From Firm-04 sp045627405 (GTDB lineage: Bacteria; Bacillota; Clostridia; Oscillospirales; Ruminococcaceae): DNA of 64,000 nucleotides. The stretch covers positions 1 to 64,000 of the forward strand of contig JAZQNP010000097.1 of assembly GCA_045627405.1 (NCBI GenBank), given 5' to 3'. The first letter of the stretch is position 1. Every line of letters starts with the position of its first letter. The notes beneath the pieces were generated by a model. It was not told the DNA's origin and did no database searches. It was given only the letters and a program-made list of their open reading frames with translations. Position numbers and translations under genes: made by a program. Positions 8,467 to 17,379 of the stretch are shown here, piece by piece.

Positions 8467-9342
8467 ATGGCAAAAGATCCCAAAAAGCTCAAAGCGTCTA
8501 ATAAACGCGCCGGGCGCAAGATCGGCGGCTCGATTGCAATATTCATCTTCCTGCTGCTTCTTGGTGCATTCATGGTGCTTCCGATCTGGCTGATGGTTGT
8601 CAACTCGATCAAGCCGGTCAATGAAATGTTCATTTTCCCGCCGAAGTGGTATACGTTGAATCCGACATTTGACAACTTCAAGGATACCTACCGTGTTCTC
8701 GGACAAATGTGGGTTCCGTTCTCCCGTTATGTATTTAACTCGGCATTCGTTACGATCTGCGTAACCGTGCTGCAATGTATCTTTGCGTCTATGGCAGCAT
8801 TCTGTCTCTCCAAGGTTAAATTTCCCGGCAATAAGCTGATCAATGCGATCATTGTTCTGGCACTGCTTTATAACAGCAATGTTATTTATCTGATGCAGTA
8901 CATGGTCATGGCGGAGCTGCATATGATCAACAGAATGGTCGCGCTGATTCTTCCGGCAGTTGCATCTTCGATGGGTCTGTATCTGATGCGTCAGAGTATG
9001 CTGTCTGTTCCGGATGCGATGATTGAAGCGGCAAAGGTTGACGGTGCAAATCTGTTTACGATCTGCTGGCGGATCGTCATGCCGAACCAGAAGCCTGCGC
9101 TGATGACCATGGCAATCTTTGCCTTCCAGGGTGCATGGAATATCACAGGCGGCAGCGTGGTATATGATGAATCGCTCAAAACGCTTCCGACAGTCATTCA
9201 GCAGGCTGCCTCTGCCGGTATTTCCCGACAGGGTGTCACGATGGCAGCGGCGGTCATCCTCTTTGTTCCGCCGGTTCTCTTCTTTGTGCTGGCACAGAGT
9301 CAGGTCATGGAGACCATGGCACACTCCGGCATCAAGGATTAA
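8467..9342 (+). CDS. Sugar ABC transporter permease, MalG/UgpE type (pair 1)
   Basis: A 291-residue membrane protein starting at ATG 8467 after AGGAGGGCAGAG, 15 bp beyond the previous stop. It has six helices. The EAA loop reads IEAAKVDGANLFTICWRIV, followed by the conserved MPNQKPALMTM. It is the second half of the first permease pair. Length and order are normal for carbohydrate ABC importers. Confidence 0.9.
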   Translation: MAKDPKKLKASNKRAGRKIGGSIAIFIFLLLLGAFMVLPIWLMVVNSIKPVNEMFIFPPKWYTLNPTFDNFKDTYRVLGQMWVPFSRYVFNSAFVTICVTVLQCIFASMAAFCLSKVKFPGNKLINAIIVLALLYNSNVIYLMQYMVMAELHMINRMVALILPAVASSMGLYLMRQSMLSVPDAMIEAAKVDGANLFTICWRIVMPNQKPALMTMAIFAFQGAWNITGGSVVYDESLKTLPTVIQQAASAGISRQGVTMAAAVILFVPPVLFFVLAQSQVMETMAHSGIKD

Positions 9343-9380
9343 GAAGCATTCCGGCGAATAAAACAGAAAGGGTGATACAT

Positions 9381-11018
9381 GTGAAGAAACACACAGCCCG
9401 CCTGCTGCGGCGGATGACGACTGCCGGCATCGCACTTCTCTCGGCGGTATCGTCTATGTCGCTGACGGCATCGGCGGATGAGCCGTATGATGTATACAAT
9501 TATAACTATCTGGGCGAAGCAGTTCCGTCGCAGGCGGGCTATCTTGCCGAGCGTTCTGTATCCGGACTGGATCTCGGAACAACTGCGCTGAGTGCGCCGA
9601 GCGATATTTTTAAGGACGCAGAAGATTACTTTTATCTGGTGGATTCGGGTAATAACCGTATTCTGAAAATTGACAGTGAGTTTACGGAGGTTGTCAAGAC
9701 TTACCGTTCGTTCACCATGCCGGACGGTTCGACGACCTCGCTCAAAAACCCGAAGGGCGTGTATGTGTCTCCGGATACCGGACTCATCTATATCGCGGAC
9801 AATGAGAATGCGCGTGCGCTGATCGTCGATCAGGATGCAAACGTGGTGCAGGAGATCACAAAGCCGGAATCGACCGTCTACGATCAGGAACTGACCTTCC
9901 TGCCGCAGAAGATTCTCTGTGACAATGCGGGCAATGTTTACATCGTACTGAACAACACGACCAAGGGTGCCGCGATGTTTGATGACGAGGGCGCATTTAT
10001 TGGCTACTACGGCGCAAACAGTGTCGCACAGACCGCAGCGGTCATCGCAAATCACTTCTGGAATGCGATTGCATCCGAGCAGGAAAAGAGCTACCGCGCA
10101 AGAAGCACGCCGACCGCATTTGATAATTTTGACATTGACAGTGTCAAGGGCTTTATTTACACTTCGACATCCTCCGGCAGCAGTGATACCGATATTATCA
10201 AGAAGGTCAATCCCGAGGGCTACAATCTGTTTGATTATATGTCCGACGCTGTGTGGGGCGATTTGTTCTCCACATGGTATTCCGGCACCACCTATAAGAC
10301 CAAGATCGTAGACATTGACATCGGTGATGACGGCTCGATCAACTGTCTGGATGCGACCACAGGCCGTGTGTTCCAGTATGATAAGGAAGCAACGCTGCTC
10401 TTTATCATGGGTGCAATCGGAGATCAGGTCGGCGCATTCACCGCAGGTAATGTTGCCGCAGTGGAAACAAAAGGCGAAAACTGCGAGAATGTCTATGTTC
10501 TGGATTCCTCCAAGGGAACGGTCACGATTTTCGGTCAGACGGTGTTTGGTCAGATTGTGCATGAGGCAACCGCACTTTACAACGGCGGCTATTATGAAGA
10601 AGCCTTGGATCCGTGGCTGGAAGTTTTGAAGCGTGACGGTAACTACCGCAGAGCCTATGTCGGTCTTGCCAGCGCATATTACAACATGGGTCAGTATCAG
10701 GAAGCCATGAAATACGCGAAGAAGGCAGACGCATCGGGACGCTATAACAGAGCGTTTGAGCGTTACCGTTCGGAGTGGCTCCGTGACAATCTGACATGGA
10801 TTCTGATTGTGATTGTTGTGCTTGTGATCGGCATCTGGATTCTCAAACGGGTGCTGCGAAAGCGCAAACAGAAGGCGTTGGAAACGGCAACCGCACCTGC
10901 ACGGGCGGAAACGAAACCGGCAGAGGCGACGAAAGAGACAGCAGATGAAATACCCGATGCAGCAGAAGAGACCGCTGAAACGGCAGAAGACGATGCTGCA
11001 AGCAATGATCAGGCGTAA
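9381..11018 (+). CDS. Membrane-anchored NHL-propeller/TPR protein
   Basis: About 545 residues from GTG 9381 (AGAAAGGG upstream; another GTG at 9372 is too close to it). A signal peptide ends near SLTASA. Residues about 60-395 contain NHL-type repeats (FYLVDSGNNRILKID, GLIYIADNENARALIVD, NVYIVLNN). Residues about 395-450 are TPR-like (YYEEALDPWLEVLKRDGNYR ...). One membrane helix at about 471-490 precedes a Lys-rich stop and a 50-residue Ala/Glu-rich cytoplasmic tail. The propeller should therefore face outside. Its place between two permease pairs suggests a scaffold or sensor for the transporter. No catalytic motif seen. Confidence 0.8.
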   Translation: MKKHTARLLRRMTTAGIALLSAVSSMSLTASADEPYDVYNYNYLGEAVPSQAGYLAERSVSGLDLGTTALSAPSDIFKDAEDYFYLVDSGNNRILKIDSEFTEVVKTYRSFTMPDGSTTSLKNPKGVYVSPDTGLIYIADNENARALIVDQDANVVQEITKPESTVYDQELTFLPQKILCDNAGNVYIVLNNTTKGAAMFDDEGAFIGYYGANSVAQTAAVIANHFWNAIASEQEKSYRARSTPTAFDNFDIDSVKGFIYTSTSSGSSDTDIIKKVNPEGYNLFDYMSDAVWGDLFSTWYSGTTYKTKIVDIDIGDDGSINCLDATTGRVFQYDKEATLLFIMGAIGDQVGAFTAGNVAAVETKGENCENVYVLDSSKGTVTIFGQTVFGQIVHEATALYNGGYYEEALDPWLEVLKRDGNYRRAYVGLASAYYNMGQYQEAMKYAKKADASGRYNRAFERYRSEWLRDNLTWILIVIVVLVIGIWILKRVLRKRKQKALETATAPARAETKPAEATKETADEIPDAAEETAETAEDDAASNDQA

Positions 11019-11033
11019 GGAGGTGCGGCACTT

Positions 11034-11663
11034 ATGATGGATTTGACACAGCCCCAGTGGGTAAAACATGTTCTTTTTCACCCGTTTGAAGGCTTTGAAG
11101 ATCTTCGTTGGAAAAAGGGCGGCACGCTCAAATACACGGTGATCATCATAATCGCACTGTTCTTTGGCTTGATTGCGATTGACCGCTGGTGCGGCTTCCA
11201 GTTCCGGCCGCTGCCGGATGCGCAGTTCAGTGTGGTACCGTATATCATGCGCAGTGTGGTATACTTCCTTGCGTGGGTTGTCGGCAACTGGGCGATCTGC
11301 ACGCTGCTTGACGGCGAAGGCTCGATGAAGAACATCTGCATTTACAGCTCTTATGCGTTGATTCCGTATATCGGTCAGATGTTCGCACAGGTGATTTTGT
11401 CGCATATTCTCGTGCAGGCAGAGGCAGTGTTCTTCATGACGGTCTACTATGTCGGAATCATCTGGACCGTCGTGCTGCTGTTCAGTGCGATCAAAGCAGT
11501 GCATCAGTATACCTTTACAAAAACAGTGGTTGCGATTGTACTGACAATCGTTGCAATGCTGGTGATCTTGTTCCTGGCAGTGCTGTTCCTCAGCCTGTTC
11601 CAGAAGGTTTATGTATTCTTCTATTCCCTGTATACAGAGATTCTGTATCGGGTGAGAGTGTAA
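11034..11663 (+). CDS. YIP1-like integral membrane protein
   Basis: A 209-residue protein with about five membrane helices, starting at ATG 11034 or 11037 after AAGGAGGTG. The pattern (HPFEGFEDLRWKKGG at the start, VVGNWAICTLLDGEGS, SYALIPYIGQMF) is that of bacterial YIP1-domain proteins. Their function in bacteria is unknown. It is 15 bp from the NHL gene and 13 bp from the DUF5696 gene, so it is co-transcribed. A structural role in the transport complex is inference from context. Confidence 0.78.
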   Translation: MMDLTQPQWVKHVLFHPFEGFEDLRWKKGGTLKYTVIIIIALFFGLIAIDRWCGFQFRPLPDAQFSVVPYIMRSVVYFLAWVVGNWAICTLLDGEGSMKNICIYSSYALIPYIGQMFAQVILSHILVQAEAVFFMTVYYVGIIWTVVLLFSAIKAVHQYTFTKTVVAIVLTIVAMLVILFLAVLFLSLFQKVYVFFYSLYTEILYRVRV

Positions 11664-11676
11664 GGCGGTGAGAAAC

Positions 11677-14064
11677 ATGCAGAAGAAGAAAATGAAATTT
11701 TTGAGCTGTGTGCTTGCCTCCGCCATGATGCTGACATCAACGCTCTACTCTGTTCCGGTATTTGCCGACGGGGAAGAAGATACCGGTGCTGCCGATACCG
11801 CAGCCGCATCGGAGGATACCGAATCGGAAGATGCATCGGATGAAGAGGTGTGGGTTGACCGTACCGAGGAAGATGTCTTTGCGAAGATGAAGATTGTAGC
11901 AGAGAACGCCAATCTGGAATTCTGGGCATGGGACGAATCCAAGGTGGACGAGAGCAATGATGAGAAGCCGGAAGATGTATTCGCGCTTGTGAACAAGAAA
12001 AACGGCTATATCTGGTGGAGTTCTCCGATCAACGCAGGCGGCGATTCGATTGCAACGCCGGTTCTGATCAATGAGCTGAATTCGGCAATGGTGCTTACCG
12101 CAGCGCAGATTGAGGATCGTTCCACGAGCAATATGCGTTCGGGTGATTCTGCAAAGGTGGGGCTGACTTACAAGGCAGTCACAGACGGTGTGCAGGTGGA
12201 ATATTTTTACCGCAAGTTCGGCATTAAGATTCCGGTGACTTATACGCTCGGTGAAGATTATTTGCAGGTTTCTGTCAAGACGACAGAGATTTCCGAGAAG
12301 TATGATGCTTCTGCGGAGGAGCCGATTCTGTCACAGCAGCTTTCGTTCCTCAACAGCTTCGGCGCAGCAGACAGTAAGGAAGAGGGCTATTTTATCGTTC
12401 CGGACGGCAGCGGTGCCATCATCAATTTCAACAATGAAAAATATGCGGCAAAGGCATACAGTCAGTTGATTTACGATGTGGATACCACGGCAGTTCCGAA
12501 GACAAAAGGCTCAGTTGTCGAGGGCGTCTCGCTCCCGATGTACGGCATTGTCAAGGGTGAAAATGCAATGCTTGCAGTGGCGACACAGGGCGACGGCAGC
12601 TGCTATATCTGTTCGGATGTCAGCGGCACGGGTCAGTCCAACACCGAGTATAACCGTTGCTATTTCAAGTTTTTGCTGCGCAGCTCTGACCAGTATTATC
12701 TGGGCAGTGACCTGACGAACCCGCTGGATGTCTATGAAAAGACACTTGCGGACCGTTCTCTCGAAGTACGGTATTATCCGCTCTGCACATCGGATGAAGT
12801 CAACGCAGACGGCGGAGAGACGCTGGACTATGTTGACGTTGCAGCGAGGTACCGTCAGTATCTGCTTGAAGATGCAAATGTGCCGACCACTGCGCAGGCA
12901 GATTCGTCCAAACTTTATGTAGATCTGTACGGCGGCTGTGAAAAGCAGAAGAACGTGCTGGGCTTCCCTGTCTTCATGAAGACATCCATGACTTCATACA
13001 GTGAAATGCAGGAGATTCTGGAACAGATGAAAGCGGCAGGCGCAGACGAGATGGTTGTCGCGCTGAACAACTGGACATCTGCGGGAATCAGTGGCAAGGT
13101 GGATTATAAGGCGAAGGCGTCGGGAACGCTCGGCGGCAAGTCTGATTTCAATGATCTGACCGCTTACATGGACAGCAGCAGCATTCAATGGTATCCGACC
13201 GTGAATAACAGCGCGTATTATTCAGGTCAGGGCTATTGGTCGCTGACGGATACGGCAATTCGCGTGTCCGGTTCGTTTGCCCGCATCGTGGACTATGAGC
13301 GTGCATACGGCGTCCCTTACGGCGAGAAGAAAACGATGTCGCTGCTTTCACCGGCGACGTTCCCGGAGCTGTATGAGAAGCTCGTGAAGAATTACAGCAA
13401 GGCAGGACTGCATTCCGTGAGCATCGGTGTCATGTCATCGACGCTGTACGGCGATTACGGCAAGAAATCCGGCACTGCGCGCGATACGGCAAAGCAGTAT
13501 ATCGTGGACAGTCTGGCACAGATGCAGAACAGTGATTTCTCGGTTCTGTCCGAGGATCCGAACGCATATGTGCTGCCGTACACCGATACGATTACGGATA
13601 TTCCGCTTTATTCCAGCGGATTCAATATCTTTGACGGCGACATTCCGCTGTATCAGCTTGTGATGCACGGTGTCATTCCGTATTCGACCAAGGCTGTCAA
13701 CGGCAGTGCCGATGCGGAGCGTCTGGTGATGCTTGCGGTTGCAGCGGGCAGCAATCTGCATTTTGACATGCTGTATGCTGAGACCAGCGAGCTGAAAGAT
13801 ACGGATTTCGATGTGTATTATTATGCGTATTATGAATACTGGGTCAGAAATGCAGCACAGTATTATCTGTTTGCAAAAGATATTCTGGCGGCATCGAGCG
13901 ATTCGTATATCATCAGTTATGTTGAAGAAGACGGCATCATTACGACAGAATATGCAAACGGCGTGAAGACGGTTGTCGATCTGAACGAGTGTTCCGTCAC
14001 GATGAACGGTGAAACACGGTATCTGAAAGATTATGTAGAGGAAGGAGCTGTGGTTTTTGAATGA
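11677..14064 (+). CDS. Secreted DUF5696-type protein, possible glycoside-hydrolase-like barrel
   Basis: About 795 residues. ATG 11677 is preferred (AGGCGGTGAG just before); GTG 11668 would leave no spacing. A signal peptide ends at VFADG, then comes an acidic Asp/Glu linker. Residues about 60-370 are beta-rich. Residues about 410-720 alternate strands and helices in a TIM-barrel-like way (LYVDLYGG, MKAAGADEMVVALNNW, IQWYPTVNNSAYY, LHSVSIGVMSSTLYGDYG, GVIPYSTKAVNG). I recall this as the DUF5696 type that travels with sugar ABC permeases. A hydrolase acting on the imported glycan is plausible, but I cannot name catalytic residues. It overlaps the next gene by 4 bases (ATGA). Confidence 0.72.
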   Translation: MQKKKMKFLSCVLASAMMLTSTLYSVPVFADGEEDTGAADTAAASEDTESEDASDEEVWVDRTEEDVFAKMKIVAENANLEFWAWDESKVDESNDEKPEDVFALVNKKNGYIWWSSPINAGGDSIATPVLINELNSAMVLTAAQIEDRSTSNMRSGDSAKVGLTYKAVTDGVQVEYFYRKFGIKIPVTYTLGEDYLQVSVKTTEISEKYDASAEEPILSQQLSFLNSFGAADSKEEGYFIVPDGSGAIINFNNEKYAAKAYSQLIYDVDTTAVPKTKGSVVEGVSLPMYGIVKGENAMLAVATQGDGSCYICSDVSGTGQSNTEYNRCYFKFLLRSSDQYYLGSDLTNPLDVYEKTLADRSLEVRYYPLCTSDEVNADGGETLDYVDVAARYRQYLLEDANVPTTAQADSSKLYVDLYGGCEKQKNVLGFPVFMKTSMTSYSEMQEILEQMKAAGADEMVVALNNWTSAGISGKVDYKAKASGTLGGKSDFNDLTAYMDSSSIQWYPTVNNSAYYSGQGYWSLTDTAIRVSGSFARIVDYERAYGVPYGEKKTMSLLSPATFPELYEKLVKNYSKAGLHSVSIGVMSSTLYGDYGKKSGTARDTAKQYIVDSLAQMQNSDFSVLSEDPNAYVLPYTDTITDIPLYSSGFNIFDGDIPLYQLVMHGVIPYSTKAVNGSADAERLVMLAVAAGSNLHFDMLYAETSELKDTDFDVYYYAYYEYWVRNAAQYYLFAKDILAASSDSYIISYVEEDGIITTEYANGVKTVVDLNECSVTMNGETRYLKDYVEEGAVVFE

Positions 14065-14981
14065 AAATTCCTTATGAACGCAGAAAGTCCCTCTACGGTT
14101 ACGGCTTTATTCTGATCTGGGCAATCGGTACGATCCTGTGGTTCTTGAAGCCGCTGATTGAATCGTTCTGCTATTGCTTCATGGACAACGCAACGCTGAA
14201 ACCGGACATCGGCGGCATGAACAAGGTCTGGCTTTCGTTCAGCGGAGGCGAGTGGCTTGCAAACTTCAAGTATGCGTTTGCGGCTGACCCGTCATACAAG
14301 CAGCTGCTGGTATCGGTGTTGAAGGATACGGCGATCACAACCCCGATGATTCTGATTTTCTCTCTGTTCATCGCGGTGATTCTGAATCAGGAATTCAAGG
14401 GCAGAGGATTTGCGCGTGCAATCTTCTTCCTTCCGGTTATCATTGCGACCGGTCCTGTGTACAACATCATCAACGGCGACATTGCCAGCACAGGCGCAGA
14501 CAGCGGCGCACAGTTCTCCACTCTGTTTGAGACGGACATCGTCGATGAGCTGCTGGAATTCCTAGGCGTTATGAACATCAGCGAGACACTCAGTACCTAT
14601 ATCAATACGGTGACGACCAATATCTTCGGTCTTGTGTGGAGTTCGGGTATCCAGATTCTGATTTTCCTTGCGGCTCTGCAAAACATTCCGGTTTCCGCAA
14701 AGGAAGCAGCCTCGATGGAGGGGGCGACCTCGTGGGAGTATTTCTGGAAGATCACCTTGCCGTATGTCAGCCCGATGATTCTTGCAAACTTCATCTACAC
14801 GGTCATCGACTCGTTCACAAAATCCGACAATCAGGTCATGCTGCGCGTTCTTGCAAAGCAGCTCGACTGGGATTACGCATACGCCGCAGCGATGGCATGG
14901 AGCTATTTTGCGATTGTTATGATCGTCGTCGGAATCATCGTTGCGATTGTGAACAAATTTATCTTCTACGAAGTAGAATAA
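14061..14981 (+). CDS. Sugar ABC transporter permease, MalF type (pair 2)
   Basis: A 306-residue membrane protein whose ATG overlaps the stop of the DUF5696 gene (ATGA), so translation is coupled. Six helices, with an extracytoplasmic insertion between helices 2 and 4 (GDIASTGADSGAQFSTLFE ...). The EAA loop reads KEAASMEGATSWEYFWKITL. It differs clearly from the first MalF-type gene at 7501, so this is a second permease set and not a recent tandem copy. Confidence 0.88.
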   Translation: MKIPYERRKSLYGYGFILIWAIGTILWFLKPLIESFCYCFMDNATLKPDIGGMNKVWLSFSGGEWLANFKYAFAADPSYKQLLVSVLKDTAITTPMILIFSLFIAVILNQEFKGRGFARAIFFLPVIIATGPVYNIINGDIASTGADSGAQFSTLFETDIVDELLEFLGVMNISETLSTYINTVTTNIFGLVWSSGIQILIFLAALQNIPVSAKEAASMEGATSWEYFWKITLPYVSPMILANFIYTVIDSFTKSDNQVMLRVLAKQLDWDYAYAAAMAWSYFAIVMIVVGIIVAIVNKFIFYEVE

Positions 14982-14996
14982 AAGGGGGTGCAGAAT

Positions 14997-16181
14997 ATGG
15001 AAAATAAGAAAAACAACACCCCTGAGGAGCTGCTGGATGCCGCCGAGAATACGGCAGAGGCAGTGACCGAAGCTGCGGAGGAGACGTTTGATGCAGCAGA
15101 AGCGGTTCATGTCTCGCTGTCCGATCCGGATCATCCGGTTGCAAGCTATGTGCCTGACTGCGCCAAGCCCGATGTACACGAAGAGCACGATGTCGGTGAG
15201 GGTATGTCACCGAAAGAAGCGATGAAGATTCGGATGCAGAGTATGAACAAGCAGGAGCTTGCCTATCTGCGCCGCAAACGCATATATGAAAAGTGCTGGC
15301 CGGTCTTCCGTTTTCTGATTCTGTTCGGTCTGGGCTTTGTCATTCTGACGCCGCTGATTTTCATGATTTCATACGCATTCCGTGAGAATAAGGATATGAA
15401 TGATCCGACCGTCATGTGGATTCCGCGTCATCTGACGCTTCATATCATGAAGCAGACCATTGATGCAATGGGACTGACACAGGCGAAGAACAATCCGCTG
15501 ATCAATACGCTGATTCTGAACATCGGCTGTTCGCTGTGTCAGGTTGTGACCTGCGCGATCACCGGCTACGGCTTTGCGAGATTTAAGTTCAAGGGCAGAA
15601 ATCTGCTGTTTGGGATTGTCGTTCTGCAAATTCTCGTTCCGACGCAGATCATTTCGATTCCGCTGTACACGACATTCCGTAATTTCCTGTTCGGAACAGT
15701 CAATCTGATTGACAACATGCTGGTCATGTATCTGCCGGCACTGACAGCGAACGGCATCCGTTCCGGACTGATGATCTTCATTTTCCGGCAGTTCTTCCGC
15801 GGCTTGCCGAAGGAACTGGAAGATGCGGCATATCTCGACGGCTGCGGCCCGTTCAAGACCTTCTTGCAGGTCATGGTACCGAATGCGTCGTCCTCGTTCC
15901 TGACGGTTTTCCTGTTCTCGATTGTCTGGTACTGGAACGATTATTATGTAGCGAGTGCGTTCTTCACGAATACGAAGACCATTTCGCTTGTGCTGAAAAA
16001 CCTGGACAGCACGCTGAACATCGCCATCTTCAATAACGCAAACGCAAACATCAGTGCGCGTGAGAAGATTGTCTGGCTGGAAGCTGCCTGTCTCATTTCG
16101 ATCACACCGATGCTGATTCTCTATGCATGCCTCCAAAAGCATTTCACAGAGGGTATTGAGCGTTCCGGTCTGGTCGGATAA
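14997..16181 (+). CDS. Sugar ABC transporter permease, MalG type with acidic N-terminal extension (pair 2)
   Basis: About 394 residues. ATG 14997 follows AAAGGGGGTG; a GTG at 14988 lies inside that site. The first 100 residues are an unusual cytoplasmic extension rich in Glu and Ala (TPEELLDAAENTAEAV, EAAEETFDAAEAV), followed by a basic patch. The normal six-helix permease then begins. The EAA loop is LEDAAYLDGCGPFKTFLQVM. Typical MalG-type proteins are about 280 residues, so the extension is extra. It is the last gene before a strong terminator. Confidence 0.87.
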   Translation: MENKKNNTPEELLDAAENTAEAVTEAAEETFDAAEAVHVSLSDPDHPVASYVPDCAKPDVHEEHDVGEGMSPKEAMKIRMQSMNKQELAYLRRKRIYEKCWPVFRFLILFGLGFVILTPLIFMISYAFRENKDMNDPTVMWIPRHLTLHIMKQTIDAMGLTQAKNNPLINTLILNIGCSLCQVVTCAITGYGFARFKFKGRNLLFGIVVLQILVPTQIISIPLYTTFRNFLFGTVNLIDNMLVMYLPALTANGIRSGLMIFIFRQFFRGLPKELEDAAYLDGCGPFKTFLQVMVPNASSSFLTVFLFSIVWYWNDYYVASAFFTNTKTISLVLKNLDSTLNIAIFNNANANISAREKIVWLEAACLISITPMLILYACLQKHFTEGIERSGLVG

Positions 16182-16192
16182 TCTGCAAAACA

Positions 16193-16224
16193 AAACGCCA
16201 AGAGGATTTTGCCTCTTGGCGTTT
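16193..16224 (+). terminator. Terminator closing the transport locus
   Basis: A perfect 13-bp stem AAACGCCAAGAGG / CCTCTTGGCGTTT with a 6-base loop, but only a short T tail. No promoter is visible in the 26 bp before the macro-domain gene, so partial read-through may express that gene. Confidence 0.8.
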
Positions 16225-16249
16225 GTCACAGGAAAAGGGGGATGTGAAT

Positions 16250-17299
16250 ATGCCTTTACAGTTGATTGAGGGAGATATTACAACGATACACTGCGATGCG
16301 ATTGTCAATGCCGCGAATGAAACACTGCTGGGCGGCGGCGGTGTGGATGGTGCGATTCACCGCGTGGCGGGAGCGGAGCTGCTTGCAGAGTGTCGAACAC
16401 TCGGTGGATGCAAAACCGGTGAAGCAAAGCTGACCGGAGGATACGCGCTGCCTTGTAAATATGTTATTCACACTGTCGGTCCGATCTGGCAGGGCGGAAA
16501 TATGGGAGAAGAGAAGCTGCTGACTGCATGTTATGCCAACAGTCTTGCGCTGGCAGCGGAACGCGGTTGTGAAAGTGTCGCATTTCCGCTGATTTCCTCC
16601 GGTGCATACGGTTATCCGGCAATGGCAGCAAAACGGGTTGCAAAGCAGGTAATCACAGACTTTCTGCAAACACATGAGATGCTGGTATATCTGGTTTTTT
16701 ATGACAAAAAAGGGCAGCAGGCGCAGTATCCGGAATTGGAACGCATGCTGCTTTGGAAAGCAGCAGCGGCAGCGCAGATGAATGCAGCAGAAAAGAAACC
16801 GAGGCGGGGACTGCTGCACAGCTTACACAATTCCGTTTGCCGCGATGAAATAAAGGATGCGTCAGCAGAGCAGTATGCAGTACAGGAGGAAGCGGCTCCA
16901 TCTTGTGCAGAGGCAGCATTTGCGCCGGCAGCATCGCTTACCGATGCACTGAACGGGATTGACGAGAGCTTCACGGAGATGCTGCTGCGCAAGATTGACG
17001 AGCGCGGCATGACGGATGCGGAGTGCTACAAAAAGGCGAATATTGACCGGAAGCTCTTCTCGAAGATTCGCAGTGATGTGCATTACCGTCCGAAGAAGGT
17101 GACAGCGATTGCGTTTGCACTTGCACTGGAACTCGACTATGCCGAGACGGAGGAGCTGCTGCGAAAAGCGGGCTATGCGCTGTCCAACAGCAGCAAATTC
17201 GATATTATCGTGACCTATTACATCCAGAAAGGCGTGTATAACGTCTTTGAAATCAACGAAGCACTGTTCGCATTCGATCAGCTTCTGATCGGCGCATAA
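16250..17299 (+). CDS. Macro-domain protein fused to a C-terminal helix-turn-helix-like domain
   Basis: A 349-residue cytosolic protein. ATG 16250 follows AAGGGGGATG. Residues 1-170 are a macro domain of the O-acetyl-ADP-ribose deacetylase (YmdB of E. coli) type: DAIVNAANETLLGGGGVDGA holds the ADP-ribose-binding Asn and Gly loop, and FPLISSGAYGYP the second loop. A linker follows. Residues about 235-349 are an all-helical domain (DERGMTDAECYKKANIDRK, YRPKKVTAIAFALAL, DYAETEELLRKAGYAL) that reads like an XRE-type HTH. It may reverse ADP-ribosylation or process ADP-ribose derivatives. The HTH suggests a regulatory or targeting function (inference). Confidence 0.85.
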   Translation: MPLQLIEGDITTIHCDAIVNAANETLLGGGGVDGAIHRVAGAELLAECRTLGGCKTGEAKLTGGYALPCKYVIHTVGPIWQGGNMGEEKLLTACYANSLALAAERGCESVAFPLISSGAYGYPAMAAKRVAKQVITDFLQTHEMLVYLVFYDKKGQQAQYPELERMLLWKAAAAAQMNAAEKKPRRGLLHSLHNSVCRDEIKDASAEQYAVQEEAAPSCAEAAFAPAASLTDALNGIDESFTEMLLRKIDERGMTDAECYKKANIDRKLFSKIRSDVHYRPKKVTAIAFALALELDYAETEELLRKAGYALSNSSKFDIIVTYYIQKGVYNVFEINEALFAFDQLLIGA

Positions 17300-17319
17300 C
17301 CGCTGAATATCTTCCGGAC

Positions 17320-17348
17320 TTGCAATTTGTCTCCGCATGTGCTATAAT
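17320..17348 (+). promoter_or_regulatory. SigA-type promoter for the gtrA-like gene
   Basis: TTGCAA (17320-17325), 17 bp spacer, TATAAT (17343-17348), 31 bp before the ATG. Confidence 0.75.
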
Positions 17349-17379
17349 GAAGATACTTATTATGCAGGAGGAATCAGAA

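Noticed and set aside
7738..9435. A 565-codon minus-strand frame opposite the first permease pair
   Set aside because: Composition (His, Arg, Gln-rich, no hydrophobic segments) is that of an antisense shadow of membrane-protein codons.
9339..11726. A 795-codon open frame on the minus strand
   Set aside because: It lies antisense to the NHL, YIP1 and DUF5696 genes; its product is Cys/His/Arg-rich without any recognisable fold, and it has no ribosome site. It arises from the codon bias of the true genes.
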